Assembly (NCBI RefSeq): GCF_030704535.1
Contig: NC_081823.1
Coordinates: forward strand, 7,694,501 to 7,758,500
Origin: Vitis vinifera
Lineage: Eukaryota; Streptophyta; Magnoliopsida; Vitales; Vitaceae
Length of the DNA: 64,000 bases
Reading direction: 5' to 3'
In this document: one piece after another, positions 34,924 to 46,779 of the stretch
How positions within the stretch are numbered: the stretch's first letter is position 1
Layout: every line of letters begins with the position of its first letter
Made by a program: the position numbers and the translations under genes
Notes under the pieces: generated by a model
What the model was told of the DNA's origin: nothing
Database searches by the model: none
The model's input: the letters and a program-made list of their open reading frames with translations, nothing else

Positions 34924-36813
34924 TCAGCTATTAGAGCCTGGTGTGTCCCAGGTTTCTGGTATGACAGTGTGAAGCAAACAGCCATCTTGGTAGTTGGATT
35001 CAATGGAAGAATCAGGTGAGGCATCAATGTCTCCCTGGGCATTGACCACCTCCTCTATCTTCTCCAGGACTTCTGCTACGGATGGCCGGTTTTCAGGGAA
35101 ATGTGCCACACACTTGAGGGAGATGTTCAGCATTGGAAATGCCCACTGCTTTGCTGCCCTGTTAACCTCCTTGTCAAAGACCTCTCCAGTCCATTCCTCC
35201 CTCACCATGGACTTCACCCATTTGGGGAGGTCTAATGCACTCTTTTCCACAGTTTTTCCTGTTAGCAACTCTAGGAGAATCACCCCAAAGCTGAACACAT
35301 CTCCTTCTTCTGATAAACCTCTCTCTGGAGCTGTGTAACCATTGGAGGAGTAGAGGGAAGCTGTCTTGGGATCTAGGAATTTTGAATATCCATATTCGCT
35401 TATTAAAGGTTCCTCGTTTTCATTCAACAGGATGTTTGAAAGTTTGATACCCCCGTGAGGGATGCTCTCCCAGTGATCAGTCTTCTGATGTATGAAGTCC
35501 AAACCCCGCGCAATCCCACAGGCTATGGACAGCCGATGTCTCCATGGGAACTCCCTCTTTCCCTCGATATAATCTGAAAACAACCAAGAAAAACTTCCAT
35601 GAGATATGGGAAGAAAAGACATCTCCAGTTAAGGGGTAGAATGTTTGGAGGCTCCCGTTTCTGATGACTTACTCTCAAGAAGGGTTTGGAGGCTCCCATT
35701 TCTTTGGTAATTGTATATCAGAAGTTTTTCTTCCTTGGAGGAATTGTAACAGACAAGGGGTAGAATGTTTGGATGCCTCAAGTTCCCGATCCGCCTCATT
35801 GTTTGGCCGAACTCCTCAAAGCCTCCCTGCAACTTCCTCACTCTCTTGACAGCATAAACTGCATCATTCTTAAGTGTTACCTTGTATAGGCTGCTGCAAA
35901 GGCTCTGGCTTTGTAAGTCTGCTGCAGACTCTAGCAGATCTTCTAGTCTAAACCTTGCATGCTCCCCAACAAAGAACACAAGCTCTGAGCATGCTTTTTC
36001 TGGCTTCACTTCATCTGTAGTCTTGGTTCTAGGACTTTTCAGAGGAGATGCTCCAAGTGATTTCAGGATCTCCTTCTCCTTTGCTGATCTTACAGCCTTC
36101 TTGTTCACAAAAAATGCAAACAACAAGAAGAATCCAATGCAGATAACTACTGGTGCATAGCTTGCCCAAATTCTAATCCCCTTTTCATGTCTAGCCTCTG
36201 AAGTCTCTGGCTTTGGGCTTGGTCCTTGGCTCATGGTCACCAAGCTCCTGGTTTCATTCACCAGGAATTCATTTGATTTCAGGGAAAACTTATACAGATG
36301 CTTGTCGAAATCGGGGATTTTTCCCAGAAGATGATTGTGAGAGATGTCCAAGCTCCTGAGATTCTTCATACCAGTCAGAGCCCCAGGCACACTCCCATTC
36401 AAAAGATTGCTGCTCAGATTCAAATAAGTCAAGCTTGTGCAGAGTGATATGGACTCGGGAATGCTTCCCCGAATGAGATTCTTTGCCAAGCTGACAACTC
36501 TCAGAAATGGGAGCTTGCAAAGGGAGTCTGCATCAATTATCCCACTAAGGTTCAAGTTCTCAAGCCTTATGTCTACTATGGCCTCGGCCTGAGAATTGCA
36601 TTTCACACCCTTCCTCTGAAGCATACATGGATGTGGCAGCGACCCATTCCAGCCAATCCCAAGTATATTTTCAGGATCAACAGCTTGAATGAAGTTGAAG
36701 AAGAATTGAGATTTCAGCAACTGACCTCCCTCACATACCATGACTAAAAGAGAAGAGAACACAACCCATATCAACATCTTGAAAGCCAGATTGAATTCTC
36801 GCCTGCTCTTCAT
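34924..36813 (-). CDS. LRR receptor-like pseudokinase, 596 aa
   Basis: Plasma-membrane receptor-like protein of the LRR-III group, probably signalling as a scaffold and not as a kinase. Exons 36,813-35,673 and 35,573-34,924; the frame joins at LLE|NYIEG. Signal peptide about 1-27 (MLIWVVFSSLLVMVCEGG), LRR cap with C63 and C72, about four LRRs (78-170), transmembrane helix about 214-236 (ASYAPVVICIGFFLLFAFFV), basic stop-transfer, then the kinase-like domain from about 285. The ATP-anchoring Lys is present (YAVKR, K323), but the glycine loop is lost (LQSQSLCSSLYKV), HRD is HGG (420-422) and DFG is EYG (440-442). Catalysis is therefore unlikely. The APE motif is present as APE. The start is the first ATG before the signal peptide; a longer open frame upstream begins only at GTG. 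It resembles inactive LRR kinases such as At2g26730-like proteins. Confidence 0.9.
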
Positions 36814-37989
36814 GTTGGCAGCTATTAGTTCTTGTTCAGTGATAATGGATCCTTTTCCCCAAGTTCTTAAATGGTATTTTGTGCCAGAAACTTGAAGTAA
36901 TACTTCATCATCTATCACATTTTCTTAGGGTTTCTCCTCCTGAATTTCCAAAGTTCTCTTCTATGTTCTTTCAATCTTTTTGACACAACCAATGCCTCAA
37001 ATGTTCAATTCTTTGTCTGTTACTCTCTCTGTTTGATAATCTGTCTCAAATCCTTAAAAAATATACCCATCAACAATGAGACACGACAAAGTGACCATCC
37101 TGGAAGTCCTTTCCAGCTGTGAAACTGACACTATCTCTTTTGTTTAGTGCCTACTGACAACAGTTTAAAGGGTATTTAGTCATTAGGCCTTTAAAAATAG
37201 GGCATAATCATTGGAAATATTCGGTTTGACTCATGGGTTTTATTTTTAAGCATCACAGTGATAGCTGTATAGAACTTTGGATGAAGGAAATTTGTCAACA
37301 ACATCATAAACAAGGAGAGGCATGACAGGGAATTTGGAGTCATCAAAGCATGTATTTTGGAACATCTGAACTCAGATTTTCTGTATAGTTTTGTACAATT
37401 TCATCAAAATTGGACATCCCAACACATGTCCTATCCTTGCATGGAAACTGTCCTTGAGCTAGAACCAATTAGGGTTGGCAATGAATTTCATCTTCAGGCC
37501 AAAAATAAGCAAGAGGCATTTTCCTAGCCTCACAAGCACATGATCTTCCACCGAACAAGGCTCTAATATCATATTGAATAACTATAATTTTCATTGAATG
37601 AATAATCTACTAACACACCATGGTTCATTCGATAAATGGTTTAAATTGGATTAATAGTGACCCGTTAATGCAATTTGAATCCGTTATTATGATTCTAAGT
37701 CATGATTTAACCTATTTTAAATTCATAAGTATATTATTTTAAAATACTTTTTAATTGCTTTTAACTTTTCGGTTTATTTTAAAATTTTTAATTAATTTAA
37801 TCATAATATATTTATAACATGAAAAGTAAATTAGAATTTTGATTTTTCATTTATTTATTATTTTATTTAATACTATAATTATAAAATATTTTATTTCTTT
37901 GTTATTACTTTTTTTGTCTATATGATATTTATAATTAAAAAATATTTTTAATTTTTAAATATATAAAATTAATATTTTTATATAGGTTA
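36814..37989. other. Upstream region of the pseudokinase gene and AT-rich spacer
   Basis: 36,814-37,100 may hold the leader and promoter. 37,600-37,720 has 'gacccgttaatgcaatttgaatccgtta', words typical of degenerate plant MITEs rich in 'gacccgtta'. No gene is seen. Confidence 0.4.
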
Positions 37990-38600
37990 AATGGATTGAA
38001 CAGTCAGACACAAAATCGTATTCATATTGTCTTCAAATCATGTTATCTCATCATGTCAAACTTGTCATCCTTTGGGCTACCGAATCCGGATGGCGCAGCC
38101 TATCAAGTGCTTATTGGGCCAACGCGTCTTGACACGTTGGAAACTACCAAACCCGAACTGTGCCACAGCGCCCGAAGGTCTAAATGCTTGCACGTATGGC
38201 TGGATGATACTCATCGGCCAAGATGTGTGTAAAGAACGAGGCCCAAACGGTATCATGCTCGGTCGGATGGCAATGGCCGAACAAGTCAAGGGATCTTCCC
38301 AGATGAGAGCTTTTGCTTATTTTCTCAGTTCTCATCTCTGACACCCGAGGGCACTAGTAAGGCTTGAAGTAGTCCCCATTTGATATCGCGAGATCCGGAG
38401 AACAGCGAGTCTGGTTTCCAGAAGGTCACGCACCACCAACATATAGAGGTCTAAAATTTGTACTTAACAACTACTTTTCGTCTACCCGAAGGCTTGGTTT
38501 GTGACATCTACATTGGATAAGGGAGAAAGGATCTTCGACGTAAAACGGACAATATCTACATAATTGGGTGTGAATCGTTACATGATTCCATGAAATCAGT
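37990..38600. other. GC-shifted segment, probable decayed mobile element
   Basis: About 50% GC against about 30% in its neighbours, with CpG-containing words such as 'ccaacgcgtc' and 'atatcgcgagatccgg'. Reading frames of 70-100 codons on both strands lack family motifs. The right part resembles plant LTR style ('aagggagaaaggatcttcgacg'). No boundaries were found. Confidence 0.35.
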
Positions 38601-40552
38601 TTTATTCCATCTCTTTCATCGTGTCTTGACCAAAAGCAAGCAAAATGTTTTCCCAGGAAACATCAACCAGCCATTGGAACAAATGAAGAAGAATCTTGTC
38701 CCTTTTTTTTTTCCGGGAACACATTCTATGATTCCCAGGAAAGTCACTTCTGGAAAATCAATTTCCTATGCACACCTTAACTTTTACTTTTGAAAGCATC
38801 CCTGGTAAAATAACTTAAGGATATGAATTAAAATAAAAAATAATTAACTTATTTTTAAACTTATATCTTTATTTTATATTTTTATTCAATTTGACTAATT
38901 ACCTCAATGATTTTCTTTACTGTTTTATCACATTCACTGTTACTCGACCTTCTTTACCTTAATTATAATTCATAAGAATAAACATGTCGATTTAATAATT
39001 TAGAATAAGTTTTAAGTTAATTTTATAAAACAACTTTAATATTTGAAATAAGAATTAAGTAATAAGTTTTAAGTTAATAATTTAAATATAATTTAACTTA
39101 AAATTAACTTAATTCATTAAATAATAAGTATTAAATTTTATCAAACACCCCCTTACCTTCTCTTTTCTGATTTTGTTCTGTCTATACAATTTAGAGCTGC
39201 AAAAACCTGCTGAATTTTGTTCCTAGCAATCTCTTGAAATCATGAGCTGTTTTAGGTAAAATACTGGGAAGTCTGTTTGCCAACTCTTGAAAATAAACAA
39301 ACACCCCTTCACCCACTTCCACTAAAGCATTTTAATTCATTGTTTTTCCAAATGCAGAATGACTAATCTGAATCAGTGGTTGTGCAGTGTGCAATTCAAT
39401 TGAAGGGCTAAAAGTTTCACCTTAAAGCATGGCTTTTTTCGTGGGTGGAGGATGCTACCTTCCAGGCCTTCTAGCAAAAGCCAATTTGTTTACAACCCCT
39501 GCTATTTTTTTGGGCCACCATTGTGAAAAGCATTAGGGTTGTAGCATCTTCATCCTATTGTGTCCACCAAATCCAAACCCAAATCCAAATTCACTTATCA
39601 TCCATTGAGCTTAAGACTTGTTCTCTTCTTTCACATATTTTATTCTGACATTTATTCCTTTAATTCCATGCTCATCCTTTTTGTTCAAATTCAAGAGAAC
39701 TTCCCCATGACACAAAGGTCCCAAACCGACCTAATTTTGGATATATTATTAAATATTCGCTGTCAGCAGCACAAGTGGACTTTTCCCATATGTCTTGTGG
39801 AAATGGAAACCTAGTCACATTGCCATTTCTTTCCCAACAAACCTTGAGTGCGACAGAAGAGGATGACAGACGAAGTCTATAGTGACACCCACTTCTCCCG
39901 CTTTGAATATTTGCTGATTGTTTGCTTGGCCGTTGGCACAAGCCCACAAACCACAAGCCTCCTACCCTTTCATTCCCTTTGACTTTAACTTTACCCTTCA
40001 TTTTCCTTTGCTTTTACAATACTCTAAAAACTTCTAATTGCACATTATTTCCATCTTCAAAGTTCTCATATGAACACTTTGATGCATTGTGGCCGGTAGG
40101 GTTCAATTCCCTTTTCCATGCCTAGATGCAGAATTCAAATTCAAACAGAACAAAGTGGGAACTTTAAATCAAAGTGGTAATGTGAACAGAAGAATAAAAT
40201 ATTGATCTCAATTATATGAAAACAATACAATTGCTTGCTGGAAGAAGAAATCTGACACTTCCCCTAAATTCATATAATATATACGTGTGAAAACAATATT
40301 TACAAAAGAACACAGACACCTCCACAAGTCAATCACAACTTTCCCCATGTGTGTCCTTTTTTCCCTTCAAACCTATCCCATTTCTGTATTCTTAAACAAA
40401 CAAAACAATAACATTTGAAAGCCATAGCCCCCACCCTCCCCCATATCCCTCCAAATTATCAATCAACAAACACAAAACAAAGAAGTGAAAAAGGACAACC
40501 AAAGAATGGCCTAGCAAATACTTTTGAAGGGATGTAGATTAGCATGAACAAA
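38601..40552. other. Intergenic DNA with possible MITE end
   Basis: The sequence at 39,105-39,154 reads (reverse complement) TAAGGGGGTGTTTGATAAAA, the terminus of common Harbinger-type MITEs; a matching left end near 38,800 is too degraded to call. No gene is seen. The last 400 bases probably include the 3'UTR of the WNK gene. Confidence 0.4.
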
Positions 40553-41848
40553 CTAACTATCACTGTTGTCAATTTCGTCATCATCAATTCCATGGAAAAA
40601 TGGGTCATTGAGGAGCTCTGAAGCTGAGGGTCTTGCCCTTGGCTTTGCCAGGCACTTTTCGATGAATGCCTTCACCTCAGGGTCCCTGACCTTGTCCATG
40701 GCCCGAGGTCTAGCCCCAGATATCACCTTTTTGTATATTTTGGCGATGTTGTCACATTCGCTGTATGGGATTTCTAATGTGACCATCTCTAGAAAGCACA
40801 TACCAAATGAGTATATGTCTACTAGTTCTGTGTAGTCCTCTTCATATAGCTCTGGAGCCATGAATTCTGGTGTTCCAAGCACTGAATGTGCTACATGGCT
40901 CTTCCCCACTGTTGCTGCCAATCCAAAATCACCGATCTTCACCTATTTTCACACAGAAAAAAATCACAATAAGTTTTATACTGAAGTCTATCAAGATTCA
41001 AATGCTTGAATATATTTGAAATATGGAATTCTAGCATTTTTTTCTAATTCTTTCCCTCAGCTTACTCAGCGCCCAAACAAGGGCAGTTGGATGCTAGTAC
41101 AATATGAATTACAAAATTCAGAACTTTGTTTCTTTTCACTAATTTTCTCAGCAACCAGAATGCTCTAAAACGATGCTAAACTGTTTAGATTGAGAAATTT
41201 TAGTAGTTTTCTCCTTTCCCTCAACTTTCTTAGCAAACAAATAAAGGGAGTTAGATGCTAATAAAGTAAACTATGAAACTAAAAATTTTAGTTGGTCATG
41301 TAATTTTCTCAGACAACAAACAGAGGGTAGAGAAGATTTATTACCTTACCCACATTGCCATTGATGAAGACATTACTGCAGTTGAGATCCCTATGAATAA
41401 TACAGGGTTCATGCCTATGCAAATAGTCTAAACCCTTCAAAATCTGCTTTGACCATTTCTTCAGTGCCTTCATGGAAACATGTCTATGCTTCTTCCGATA
41501 CTCCCTCAAATTACCAGATGTACACACTTCAGTTATGAAATTCAAGGTGTTATGATCCTCATTTCGCCACACATTGTACAGAGCAATGATGTTCTTGTCC
41601 TTAAGAGTCTTGAGCAATCGAACTTCAGAGAAAAGCCGATCAATCATTGGCTTGTCATCACTAAAAGCCCTTAATTTCACCTGGTTCCAAGCCACCTCTA
41701 TGCCCTCCTCCTGATCAAAAGCACGGTACACCCTCTTCACTGCACCACAGCCAAGCAGTTCATTGTACCGACCATATCTTCTAGTCGGATCTACCTCCAC
41801 AAACGGCTCTGAATCCCGATCAGATTGATCGGGGCTCACCGCTGGCAT
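40553..41848 (-). CDS. WNK11: WNK-family Ser/Thr kinase, WNK11-like, 297 aa
   Basis: With-no-lysine kinase, cytosolic; plant WNKs are linked to flowering time, clock and osmotic responses. Two exons: 41,848-41,345 and 40,942-40,553, joined in phase at NGNVGK|VKIGDFG. The WNK signature is clear: the usual subdomain II Lys position is Asn (VAWN, N55), while Lys sits in the glycine loop ([10 protein letters not shown]38). HRD is at 152-154, DFG at 173-175, the activation loop is [13 protein letters not shown], and the protein ends shortly after the kinase domain with an acidic tail, as in the short WNK8/10/11 forms. The ATG at 41,848 follows the acceptor of the leader intron directly. Only the short tail is present, so no regulatory C-terminal domain. 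Position beside TRN1 and the RRM gene supports WNK11 (At5g55560). Confidence 0.92.
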
Positions 41849-42497
41849 CTTCAATGAAAATTAAAAATAAAAAAAATAAAAAAATCAATCAGAAACCAAT
41901 AAAGTGCATATACATCTACATGTCAGAACCCTAAAACAATGAAAAAAAACTACAGAAATCATGACATTCTCAGAAATCAAAATCAAAATCAAAATCCAAA
42001 AATCATGCTACAGAATCTTTTAAACCCGTAAAATGCATGCACATCTACTTGTCAAAACCATACAAACTGCATAAACTCTCGTAAATCAAAACAGAAATCC
42101 AAAATGGTATAAAAATCAATTAAAAATCAGTTAAAATACATAATTTTAAAACCCTAAAATCCACTTTGAAAACTACAACAATCATCACAAATTCTCACAA
42201 ATCAAAATCAAGATCCAAAACCTGGCATGCAAATTTACACGCAAAACCTGAAAACCTCCAGGAAACAACAATGCAAATCACCAGAATTCCTCAAAAATCT
42301 AAATCAAAACTCAAACCCCCTCCAAAGGTACAATTGCATCCAAACAAGCTCAAACCTAACAAAAAGCTATTATCTTTATCCCCCAAAAAAAAAAAAAAAA
42401 AAAGCGCAGAAAACACAGAACATGCTCATTGGAAATCAAACCCACGTTGAGATCAACACCAAAATCCAGCGCTTGTCAAACGAGAGATTGTTCTTAC
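41849..42497 (-). other. Leader intron of the WNK gene, abutting the ATG
   Basis: The minus strand reads TTTATG|GTAAGAAC at 42,497 and TTCATTGAAG|ATGCC at 41,849, so the acceptor AG touches the start codon. The interior is AT-rich without frames. The short leader upstream has an ATG (TTTATGG) right at the donor, which would be joined to the main ATG after splicing. Confidence 0.65.
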
Positions 42498-42613
42498 CAT
42501 AAACCGCAGCTTTTCGATGCCTCAAGCTTCCCAAAGCAAAGCAAAGACACCGTTTTTAAAAGCAACGAGAAGCAGCAGAAAGCATAAAAAAGCGAAGGGT
42601 TTTGAGGACGGTC

Positions 42614-42620
42614 ATTTATA
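42614..42620 (-). promoter_or_regulatory. Candidate TATA box of the WNK gene
   Basis: The minus strand reads CCCTATAAATGACC, about 120 bases before the leader donor. Spacing suits a transcription start near 42,585. Confidence 0.55.
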
Positions 42621-42916
42621 GGGTTCAAAGAGGAATAGAGACTTAACTCTGGTTAGAGTCTCAACTTGTATGGTTAATGACTTGTTTTTTGATTAGGAAA
42701 CCTCAGCCCCCTTCTTGGAAAATTGTTTTTGTTTTTAAATTTTAAGAATAAAAAGAAATAAAACTCTCTATGGAATTTTTTTTTCAATTTAGAAAAAAAA
42801 TAAAAAAAAATGGAATGATTTAATCATATGTTCATGTAGTTTACAAAAATCATGCAATTTTGATAACAACAATAATTAGGTCAACTAGGATACTTAGGTG
42901 GTGTTTGTTTTTTGGG

Positions 42917-43472
42917 AGAATTATCTTTTAGAGGTAAATGACCCTCAAATTAACAAAAGGTCCGTATAACTCTTCAAATTGAGTTGAAGGATATGAAATA
43001 GTAACGGACAAATATACCCTTTAAGAACACATATAAAATATTTTATAAAATTAAGTTAAATAAATTTTTTTCAATAATTTTTTTTTTCAAAAATATTAAA
43101 TTAAATAAAAGTAGTTTTCAAAAATATTAAATTAAATAATTTTTTTTTCAAAAATATTAAATTAAATTAAAATATTTTAAAAAAATATTAAATTAAATAT
43201 TTTTTTAAATATTAAATTAAATAAAAGTATTTTAAAAAATATTAAATTACATAAAAGTATTTTTAAAAAATATTAAATTAAATAAAAGCATTTTTCAAAA
43301 ATATTAATTTTTTTTCTCAAAATCAACAAAGGGCATTGTTGAAAATATTAAAGGATGATATCTTTCAACTCAATTTCCATACTTTCATTGGGTCTTGGGC
43401 TCAATTTGAAGAGTTGCATGGATCTTTTGTTAATTTGGGGGCCCATCTACCCCCAAAACATAATTCTCCCTT
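42917..43472. repeat. Inner inverted repeat with arms of about 90-100 bp
   Basis: The left arm starts GGGAGAATTATCTTTTAGAGG and contains CAAATTAACAAAAGGTCC and AACTCTTCAAATTGAG; the right arm (reverse complement from 43,469) repeats these with about 20% difference. The right arm is not at the outer MITE end, so this could be a foldback element inserted in the MITE. Confidence 0.7.
43065..43310. repeat. AT-rich minisatellite, about 30-35 bp unit
   Basis: About eight copies of 'aaaaatattaaattaaataaaagtattttt' with variable T and A runs. It occupies the loop between the inner inverted-repeat arms. Confidence 0.8.
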
Positions 43473-44121
43473 ATTTTTTTGGTTTATTATTCAAAGTAAT
43501 TTATTTTCAGAATTTAAGTTGTTTGTTTTTCTACTTTTTTAAAAAGCCGAAATATGTAGTTTTTTCTAAATAAAAAAAATAACATATTGATTTTTCTTTA
43601 CTTTTTAATATTTAATAAAAATAAAATACTACATAAACAAATAATATAATATTTAACACTATTAAGCATTAAGATTTTATTTAGAATTAAGTAAAAAAAC
43701 AAACAGCACCTTATATTTTCTTAAATTTTGGAATTGACTTTACTATTTATTTTTATATTAAAAAAATGAATTATAATATATTTTTTTTTAAAAGCATTAA
43801 ATACATTTATCAATTCTCCATAATCTTATAAAATAAAAACAAAAAGGAAATAGATATTGCATGGAAATGAGAATTTTCCACCTAGATAAAGTCATGTAAC
43901 GCAATTTCCCCATAATCTCATGCCTAAAATTTTGTACACAAATATTAAGGTACATAAAATATATGATTAATTCTTAACTTTACTAGGAATAAATAATTGT
44001 GCCGTGCTAAGCAAGTGGAGAAAAGGAGAGGGGTGGTTGTCTTTTAACACAAGATATTTTAGTGATTATAGTGATTTTATTTTATTTTATTTTTAGAGTG
44101 TATTTGGCGTTATTTTAAAGT

Positions 44122-44600
44122 CCCTTTGGCATTGCTTCAAGTGGAAGTATTTTTATTAAAAGTGTTTTTTCTTTTAATATTTCTATTAAAAAGGCTTTGA
44201 TGAGAATCTAAAAAAAATGATTTCAGTAGTGTTTTTTATAATTTATTGTATGAGTATAAAAATATTTTTAATAATAGTAAATTACTAAAAAGGGCATTTA
44301 TTAAAAAAGAAATTATAATAAATCGAAAACTTTTATTACAAAATATATATATATATTGTTAAAAAAACTAAAATATTATTTTTGTGAAAGGGGAAGAGGA
44401 GAGTGACAAGGAAGCGAAAAGTGTAACAGAGAATGGTTGGAAATTGTATTTTAAGAATATATGAAAATTTTTGAAGTGTTTTTTTAAAGAAACACCTCTC
44501 AAATATTTTTTGAATATTATCAAATACCTATTTTTTATCTTAAAAACATTTTTAAGTGTTTTTAAAACTAAAAACACTTTTGAAAAGTATGTCAAACGGG
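44122..44600. mobile_element. Possible MITE with CCCnTTTGnCAT ends
   Basis: The left end CCCTTTGGCATTGCTTC and the right end (reverse complement) CCCGTTTGACATACTTT are followed by similar 'AAAGTGTTTTT' blocks on both sides. No clear target duplication is visible, so superfamily and exact ends are open. Confidence 0.4.
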
Positions 44601-46201
44601 CTCTTACTCCAAGTGTTTTGATCGTAAATGTTTTCTTTAAAACTGTTTTTTAAGATAATCACATATAAAAAGTGTATTTGACATAAATTTTAGGAAACAT
44701 TTTTAGTTTAAAAAATATTTTAGAAAAAGTATTAGGTATTTGGTAAAATTTAGGAAATATTTTTAAAATTACTTCTAATGTTTTTTTGGAAGAACAATTT
44801 GACTTATAATAAACCTACCAAATCATATTGTCTGCTCTAAGTAAAGGGGTTTTGTAACTTTAAAACAAATTTATATAATTAAGAAGAGTCATACTTATAT
44901 AATATAAAGAATTTTTCCCCTTATTGGATGCGAGACATCGTTTTTTCAGAAAACATTACATGCACTCTAAATTTTTTTTCAAAAACACTTTTTAAATTAA
45001 AAATGTTCCATATAATCACTATCCAAATGGGTTGTTAATGTCTTTATTTTGAAAGTTGGATTTAAGAGTTGAATGACTTTTAAAAAATAAAAAATAAATG
45101 TCGAAGGAACTTCTATAATATTTTAAAAGATAAATATTTTTTATATATAAATATTTTTAATTTTATATATAAAAAAAATATCATAATTAATAGCTTATTA
45201 TTATTATTTTAAAATAAATATTGAGATTATATTCCTGATTAAAATATTAAAATATGACTGAAACATAAATAATGTGAGCATGGGTTTGGACAACCCGACT
45301 AAGAAGATTAATCATGAACTTTATTTTAAAATATAAAAACAATTTAAATCTAGAGGTAGCCCCATGGCATGCGTTTTCTTGTGATGTTTGGGGGTATGCT
45401 TGCAATTATGAACACATGAGACATCATGTGAATAATTTTTCAATTGTTTTAGTCATGTACCATGTTAGCCATGTGAATGTCATCTATGATTCAAGATACT
45501 TTTCCATTTTTTAAGAAATAACGCAAATAAATTATTAATTTTTAACAAATTTAGCTTTCCACTTCAATAAAAAAAAAAAAAAAAAGAGAGTTTAGTTTGA
45601 CCCTTCCTTGTTTGATGGAGCCGACTTTGAAAAGGTCAAAGCCAAAAATTAATTAAGAAAAATAAAAAGAATTGGCCAAGTCAAACTATGACTACTTTTA
45701 ACTAACCCACCCACACCACACCCCCCACCAAAAAAAAAAAAAAAATTTAAGTGGCCTATGTTTTATAACCATTTTATATTTTATTTATAATATATGGTAT
45801 ATTTTCAATATATTTCCATGTATTGGTAGAGTTTTTATTACTACAAATATAATTGGACATTTTTTTTTGGGGGGAAAATTAATAAAATGTTTGACACATA
45901 TATTTCCATAAATTGTTATGTTTTACACCATGAGGTAATTATTATATTAGCTTTTCAACTTGATTCCATTAACAAAATTAATGGCAAAGTCCCAAGTGAA
46001 ATAATTGTAATTTGTGTCTAATTAGAAATTTATTTGCCTGGTCTCCTTATAAGATTAGCAAGTATTTAATAATAATATAATGTATTTTACAATAATAATG
46101 TGACACCTTGTGTTAAAATATTTAAGGACATAATAAAATAGAAAATACATTTAACAATTTAAAACTATTTTATATTTTTCTATCTTCGAAAAACATTTTT
46201 A
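44601..46201. other. AT-rich intergenic DNA, no gene seen
   Basis: Several imperfect copies of words such as 'ttttaggaaacatttttag' at 44,690-44,780 point to decayed MITEs. Poly-A tracts occur at 45,570 and 45,730. No protein-like frame. Confidence 0.45.
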
Positions 46202-46779
46202 GGGTTGTTTCACAACTATTTTCCATAATAGTTGTCTGTTCCCAAAACAAAAAAGAAAAAAGAAAAGAAAAGAACATGTTTAATAACCAAAAAATGTTTT
46301 CTATTTTTTGTTTTTAATAACAAAAAATAAAATATTTTCAGATAATATTTTTTAGTTGTTACGTTGAAAATAAAATATTAGATATAAAAATTATTTTTAA
46401 AACATATTTTAAAATATTTAAAATAGTTTAGGTTTTTAAACAGACTTTTGTTCTACAAAATATTAGAAAACAAATTTCAAAAAATTGTACTAAAAAATTG
46501 TTTTTCAAAACTGTTTTAAAAAATAGTTACCAATAACAACCTAGTTGTTTTATTTTGTTTTCACTTGTTTTCTAAGAATTGTTTTAAAAAATAATTATAC
46601 AAATACGTAAAATAATTAAAAATAAAACACTAAACATATAAATTATTTAAAAAATATTAAAAACAAGTTAAAAACATTTTAGATTTTTAAACATACTTTT
46701 GTTTTATAAAACATCATAAAACAATTTTTAAGAATTATTTTTTAAAAACTATTTTAAAAGACAATTACTAAACAAGCCC
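46202..46779. mobile_element. Possible Harbinger-related MITE, 578 bp
   Basis: The left end GGGTTGTTTCACAACTATTTT and right end (reverse complement) GGGCTTGTTTAGTAATTGTCTTTT are similar. Flanks are TTA on the left and TAA on the right, so the duplication is imperfect. The interior ('aacatgtttaataaccaaaaa') recalls the left end of the autonomous Harbinger element at 10,901. Confidence 0.5.

Larger units (their letters stand above)
42897..43710. mobile_element. Harbinger-type MITE, 814 bp, with nested inverted repeat
   Basis: Termini GGTGGTGTTTGTTTTTT (left) and GGTGCTGTTTGTTTTTTT (right, reverse complement) with TTA at both flanks (42,894-42,896 and 43,711-43,713). This is the 3-bp TWA duplication and G...TGTTTG end of PIF/Harbinger. 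It has no coding capacity. Inside lies a second, longer inverted repeat around a minisatellite. Confidence 0.75.

Noticed and set aside
36814-36918. Extended N terminus of the pseudokinase
   Set aside because: It starts at GTG and lacks a signal peptide at its beginning; the ATG at 36,813 is followed by a proper signal peptide.
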